A stretch of 9,615 bases of DNA from CAYVDH01 sp964450355 (GTDB taxonomy: Bacteria > Bacteroidota > Bacteroidia > NS11-12g > UBA955). Below are positions 5,711-9,615 of the stretch, piece by piece; positions within the stretch are counted from its first letter, which is position 1, and the number at the start of each line of letters is the position of its first letter. Below the pieces are notes generated by a model. The model was not told where the DNA came from, searched no databases, and worked only from the letters and a program-made list of their open reading frames with translations. The position numbers were made by a program, and so were the translations under genes. The stretch spans positions 1-9,615 of the forward strand of contig CAYVDH010000138.1 of the NCBI GenBank assembly GCA_964450355.1, given 5' to 3'.

Positions 5711-6982
5711 ATGAATAAACAAAGAAATTTTCTAAAAACTTCATTAAAAAGGGGAGTAATCAAAGCCTTTGCACTAGCGAGTATTTGTGGACTATTCAAT
5801 GAGTCTAAAGCTCAAACTCCAATGCCTATGGTTGGCAATTGGGACATGTCATCAACCTCTACGGTTACACTTCACAATTCAGGAGTAGGTGTACTAAATC
5901 CTGATGGGAAGATGGAAGTAAAATACAGACCCTGTTTACAACCGCAAAACGGTTTAATCATCACTTCGTTGGGCTGTACCATCAATGACCTAGCTAATGG
6001 GATATCACCCAATTACAACAATGTAGCAAATGGGGGCGGGGTATATATTCAAGGAGGAACAATACCACCAATGCCTCCCTATGTACCTGTAAATCTATCC
6101 ATGCAGGCATCATACACATGGACATCTGCAACAGTGCCACTAGTGAATTTAAATACCAGACCCATGTTTTGGATTCGCGATGAAAATCCTGGAAATTCTG
6201 GTTTGCCAGGTTCACCAACTTTCAATACATTCAACACACAATTTATAGTATTGCCAAGTGGAAATACAGGCATAAATACAAATAATCCAAGAGCGAGTTT
6301 AGATGTGGTACAAAAAGGAACAGGCTACAATGAAGAGCCGACAGCCATTTTTGGTAAACACCAATCAGGTACACAAACTGCTTTGATAGGAGGTGAAACT
6401 GGCACTACCAATGCTGGAACCAATGGGTACCGCACCAAACAAATCATGGTATTTAACCAATTGAGAAGCAAAGAATACAACAGAATAGTGGACGACAAAG
6501 ACCAGGCATTTTTATTTACCGATGGGTTAAATTCAGATGGAAGCAATTTAAACAGTTCATTAGTAATTGCACCATGGGCATCTAATTACCAAAGTGCAAC
6601 AAGTACAGTAGGAGGAATTAGGATAAATAAAGATGGCAATGTAGAAGTACATGGCACACTTAGAACTACTAAATTAATTGTCAACGCCAAATGGTGGAGT
6701 GATTTTGTGTTTGCAAAAGAATATAAATTGATGCCACTAAATCAAGTCAGTAATTTTATTAAAATGAATGGTCATTTGCCAGGAGTTCCAAGCGAGAAAG
6801 AAGTGTTAGACAGCGGACTTAACATAGGAGATATGCAGGCAATACAACAACAAAAAATTGAGGAATTGACCTTATACACCATAGCACAAGAAGAAAAATT
6901 AGCTCAGCAAGAACAGGCGATAAAAGAGCAAGAAGAAAGACTTAGAATTTTAGAAGCAAAATTAAACTTATTAACAAAATAA
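5711..6982 (+). CDS. Secreted fibre-type protein with C-terminal coiled-coil assembly module
   Basis: This complete 423-residue protein has a charged N-terminus (KQRNFLKTSLKRGVIK), a hydrophobic segment (AFALASICGLF) and probable cleavage after SKA near residue 34. The middle region is beta-rich and low in charge, with TGINTNNPRASLDV at about 186-199, a variant of the 'GIGTTxPxAxLDV' motif frequent in Bacteroidota fibre proteins. GNVEVHGTLRTTKLIV (309-324) marks the entry to the C-terminal module. Residues about 327-378 (WWSDFVFAKEYKLMPLNQV, HLPGVPSEKEV, LNIGDMQ) match the conserved end module found on many secreted Bacteroidota proteins. They lead into a Glu/Gln-rich coiled coil at about 379-422. 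That module resembles phage tail-spike trimerisation or intramolecular-chaperone ends, so oligomer formation is inferred. It heads a run of three genes; the next starts 15 bp downstream. The ligand or surface role is unknown. Confidence 0.85.
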   Translation: MNKQRNFLKTSLKRGVIKAFALASICGLFNESKAQTPMPMVGNWDMSSTSTVTLHNSGVGVLNPDGKMEVKYRPCLQPQNGLIITSLGCTINDLANGISPNYNNVANGGGVYIQGGTIPPMPPYVPVNLSMQASYTWTSATVPLVNLNTRPMFWIRDENPGNSGLPGSPTFNTFNTQFIVLPSGNTGINTNNPRASLDVVQKGTGYNEEPTAIFGKHQSGTQTALIGGETGTTNAGTNGYRTKQIMVFNQLRSKEYNRIVDDKDQAFLFTDGLNSDGSNLNSSLVIAPWASNYQSATSTVGGIRINKDGNVEVHGTLRTTKLIVNAKWWSDFVFAKEYKLMPLNQVSNFIKMNGHLPGVPSEKEVLDSGLNIGDMQAIQQQKIEELTLYTIAQEEKLAQQEQAIKEQEERLRILEAKLNLLTK

Positions 6983-6997
6983 TCATTAGATTTGTAT

Positions 6998-7822
6998 ATG
7001 AGAACATCAAAATTAATATTAGTAAGTATAATCTTAATTTCTGGCTTAATTACTTGCCGAAAAAAATGTGAAAATAAGTGTGATGCATTTGTGCAATCTA
7101 ATGCAAAATTTAAGATGTTTCAAGTGTTGTCATTTGGTGGTGACAGATTTGCCGAAGATACTTTTGCTGCTGGTATAATTATATTTGAAGTAGAGGATAA
7201 GAGTGTAGAAAAAGTATTTTGGAAAATTGGAATGGATACTAATACATATAATGGAAAAATACTCTCTTTAGATTTTAGTGGCGTAACTAAAACATTACAA
7301 GTAAAATGTATTACCTATAAAAAAGCGCCTGCTGAATGCAATGGTAGAAAGAAAGAATGGGACACAGTAATTAGACAATTGCCCTTTAGAGAAGTAAAAA
7401 GTTTTGCTATATATGGTACTTATAAGGGTGCTTATACTGATGGAACAGGAGGAGAGCGCATAGTAACTTTGCGATATTTTGACACTACCCATTGGGATCA
7501 TTGGGATTGCAATGCGCTTAAAAATCCAGGAATTGCACCTAATACTATTTTAGGATTACATAACGATGGTACTTGCAATGACAATACACCTTTTTGCAAA
7601 AGACCAGAATTTAAAGCCTCTTACTCACATTGCATTATAACTTCAGCAGGAGGTAATGTTGGTAATTATGAAGATAAATATTGCTACAGTACTTCTGGCA
7701 TTGGTTATTTAGATCCTAATAATAGAAATAAAATTATAATAGATTTTAGTTGGACTAAAATTTCAAAAACTAATGAAGCAATTAAAACAACAAAAACTTT
7801 TGTAGGTTATAGATTAAAATAA
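6998..7822 (+). CDS. Cysteine-rich probable lipoprotein of unknown function
   Basis: ATG at 6998 gives 274 residues; a TTG at 6992 is in frame but offers nothing better. The N-terminus, MRTSKLILVSIILISGLITC followed by RKKC, is a signal sequence with a cysteine at residue 20. The -1 residue is Thr, so the lipobox (L-I-T-C) is non-canonical but plausible. Ten cysteines are present (20, 24, 28, 104, 114, 171, 193, 200, 212 and 229), most of them paired at short spacing. This suggests several disulphides in an exported domain. No catalytic motif or known domain was recognised. Notable stretches are FDTTHWDHWDC, with three aromatics and two His, and GTCNDNTPFC. The gap to the upstream gene is 15 bp and to the downstream gene 7 bp, indicating co-transcription with both. 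The DNA is visibly AT-richer than the upstream fibre gene. Confidence 0.78.
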   Translation: MRTSKLILVSIILISGLITCRKKCENKCDAFVQSNAKFKMFQVLSFGGDRFAEDTFAAGIIIFEVEDKSVEKVFWKIGMDTNTYNGKILSLDFSGVTKTLQVKCITYKKAPAECNGRKKEWDTVIRQLPFREVKSFAIYGTYKGAYTDGTGGERIVTLRYFDTTHWDHWDCNALKNPGIAPNTILGLHNDGTCNDNTPFCKRPEFKASYSHCIITSAGGNVGNYEDKYCYSTSGIGYLDPNNRNKIIIDFSWTKISKTNEAIKTTKTFVGYRLK

Positions 7823-7829
7823 TACAATT

Positions 7830-9615
7830 ATGATAAAAATGATAAAAAAAATAAAGATAATTGCAATTTTACTATTTAATATTAGTACAACTGCACAAAC
7901 TGTAATACCGCCATGTCCACAAAATACAGTAACTACAAAACCAAATGCTACTGGAAGCTCAAATACTTGGGATTGGCGTATTAACCCTATACAGATTGTA
8001 GAAAAAATTAAAAATGGTACCCCATTAACAAGTAATTTTAGTAATCCTTATTGGGATTTTAATAATTCTAATACATTGCCTTTGGTCAATGTTGGGCAAG
8101 CACCAAATTATCCTGATTTGAGAGATTATCAACCAGATGAAGGTTGGGAATTGATTCATAAAGAATTTGACAATTTGTTAATACCTGGAAATGGAATAGA
8201 GCATCCTATGTTTGTCTTGTATAATAAATACAGAAGTGTTTTAAGGGTTTTTATCAATATTAGTGATAGAGAAGAAGACTATAATGGTGTATATATGAAA
8301 TTGAGTTTTAATAATACAATTATAGGTGATATGGGCAATGCTTTATATTCATATACTTCTCCTGTAACACAAGCGTTAGATAATTTGAATGCTAATCAAG
8401 ATATGAGGGTGTTTAATCAATGGACTAATGTAGATAACTATTGGTTGTATGCGGATTTTTTTGTAGCTTATGATCCATGCACATGCAATGAACAATCTAA
8501 AATTAGAATTGAAGCTTATCTTTCTCAAACTGCTGATGTAGATTTGATAACCAAAGGGAAAAATACAAATCAACAAACACAAGATGTAGTAACTGATAAA
8601 ACGGTAAACTCTATAGCAGGAACTTTTGATTTTGTTATGAAGTTTACAAATGATGCCACAAATGCAGGAAATAAAAAATCAAGCAGTGCTGAAAAAGCAA
8701 TTGAAAGTGCCAATAAGTTATTAAAAACATTAGGTGATACTCTTTCTAATGGTGAACAAAAACTAAAATTGCCAGGATGGCTTAAAATAATACCTCAAGT
8801 AGGGACAGTAGTAGGGGTCTTAGAATTTATGTTTTCAGGTTCTAATTCTGAGCATGCTACTATAGTTGGAACTCAAGAACAATACACATCTGGAACTATA
8901 ACTTATAAAAAGCAATTCAAAGATAAAATATTAGTTGTGCCAGGGGCGAAAAAAGGAAATGCACCCAATGAAATGATACCAGATTACAACAATGTATTAG
9001 GAGTATTTAATTTATTGGAAACTCCAATTGTTGAGTATGTAGATTATTATCCAAATGTAAAAAAAATTAGATATATTCAAAGTAATGGAACAGAAATAAA
9101 TGTTGTTAATCCAACAATTAGAGAATATAAATTGAAGAAAGACTTAAAGTATGTTTTGAATCCAGCATCGCAATTAAAAATTAAAAGTATGCAATGTGCA
9201 TTAGTATATCAAAATACAATTTTAAATACTGAACAAAAAATTTGTCTTGGAAATGAAAAAAATGTACCTATCACATACAAGAACAAATACAATCATGGAC
9301 CATTTGAATTAGGAGATATAGATGAAACTCTAAATTTTAATAAAAGATTAGAAAATCAGGGTATATTTTTAAATTATTGGCCTGGGGTTGATAATAAGTA
9401 TTATATTAGTAATGCTAAATATAATACTAGATATGTAGAAAAAGAATGTTTTTCATTAGCACGATTTAAGGTTTGGAATAATGATCCTATAATCATTTGG
9501 TGCAAACTTGTTATAACTTTTACTCCAATTAACTCAAATGAAGAAATAATGAGTGTTTTAACTTACCCTGTAACTATTGAAAAATCTATATTATATAAAG
9601 AGGAAAATGAAGGAC
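7830..9615 (+). CDS. Large secreted protein of unknown function, C-terminus outside window
   Basis: The frame is open from ATG 7830 to the right edge without a stop, giving 595 codons; a second ATG at 7839 is an alternative start. Residues 1-22 form a signal peptide (KMIKKIKIIAILLFNISTTA, then QTV). Recognisable stretches are a Trp-rich segment (NTWDWRINPIQIVEKI, 45-60), a beta-rich region (about 100-240) with AYDPCTCN (213-220) holding a CxC pair, and a Ser/Lys/Ala-rich helical segment (about 262-312). That segment leads into the hydrophobic stretch WLKIIPQVGTVVGVLEFMF (317-335). After it comes DYNNVLGVFNLLETPIVEYV (385-404). I have an impression of similar long exported proteins in Bacteroidota, often ending in a type IX sorting domain, but the end is not visible and I recognise no function. 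It lies 7 bp after the cysteine-rich gene and is the third gene of the putative operon. Composition is strongly AT-rich. Confidence 0.82.
   Translation, partial: MIKMIKKIKIIAILLFNISTTAQTVIPPCPQNTVTTKPNATGSSNTWDWRINPIQIVEKIKNGTPLTSNFSNPYWDFNNSNTLPLVNVGQAPNYPDLRDYQPDEGWELIHKEFDNLLIPGNGIEHPMFVLYNKYRSVLRVFINISDREEDYNGVYMKLSFNNTIIGDMGNALYSYTSPVTQALDNLNANQDMRVFNQWTNVDNYWLYADFFVAYDPCTCNEQSKIRIEAYLSQTADVDLITKGKNTNQQTQDVVTDKTVNSIAGTFDFVMKFTNDATNAGNKKSSSAEKAIESANKLLKTLGDTLSNGEQKLKLPGWLKIIPQVGTVVGVLEFMFSGSNSEHATIVGTQEQYTSGTITYKKQFKDKILVVPGAKKGNAPNEMIPDYNNVLGVFNLLETPIVEYVDYYPNVKKIRYIQSNGTEINVVNPTIREYKLKKDLKYVLNPASQLKIKSMQCALVYQNTILNTEQKICLGNEKNVPITYKNKYNHGPFELGDIDETLNFNKRLENQGIFLNYWPGVDNKYYISNAKYNTRYVEKECFSLARFKVWNNDPIIIWCKLVITFTPINSNEEIMSVLTYPVTIEKSILYKEENEG

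Noticed and set aside
5994..6546. Minus-strand open frames (5994-6218, 6079-6273, 6325-6546)
   Set aside because: They lie opposite the fibre-type gene and overlap one another; no domain, signal or initiation context supports them.
7295..8582. Minus-strand open frames at 7295-7501 and 8376-8582
   Set aside because: They are antisense to two long plus-strand coding frames with signal peptides; the hydrophobic appearance reflects AT-rich antisense sequence.

Overview
The window reads as a stretch of chromosome from a member of the Bacteroidota. Coding density is high and the DNA is AT-rich. The genes lack clear Shine-Dalgarno sequences and sit behind A/T-rich leaders, and several intergenic regions carry matches to the phylum's -7 promoter element TAnnTTTG. 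The protein families also fit: an Omp28-type lipoprotein, XerD ending in HPRAKK, a lipoprotein with an N-terminal 'PVPLFEESG' motif, and surface fibre proteins with the phylum's characteristic N- and C-terminal modules. I cannot name a genus.

Layout. Genes left of about 4.66 kb lie on the minus strand and genes right of about 4.71 kb lie on the plus strand, with a 54-bp divergent intergenic region between them. Minus strand, in transcription order: an Omp28-family lipoprotein (4655-3795), then xerD 5 bp downstream (3789-2884), then after an 89-bp gap a very large secreted repeat protein (2794 to beyond base 1). The repeat gene has no stop in the window. Its 931 visible residues comprise a signal peptide, a conserved fibre-type head, two degenerate repeats, and then six full plus one partial copies of a 375-bp / 125-residue unit. 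Each unit is built from four 30-32-residue NELQ sub-repeats. Plus strand: a probable lipoprotein or outer-membrane-associated protein (4710-5480), a 230-bp intergenic region with palindromic and direct-repeat sequences, then a tightly packed three-gene run. That run is a secreted fibre-type protein with a C-terminal coiled coil (5711-6982), a cysteine-rich probable lipoprotein (6998-7822) and a large secreted protein of unknown function (7830 to beyond 9615).

How it fits together. Apart from xerD, which looks like the housekeeping dif/chromosome-dimer recombinase, every gene encodes an exported product, so the window looks like a cell-surface locus. The two most interesting elements are the nested, recently homogenised repeat array at the left and the unrecognised export operon at the right. 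Both outermost genes run off the window, so their C-termini, where sorting or chaperone domains would be expected, cannot be seen. No RNA gene, CRISPR array, insertion sequence or origin was seen.
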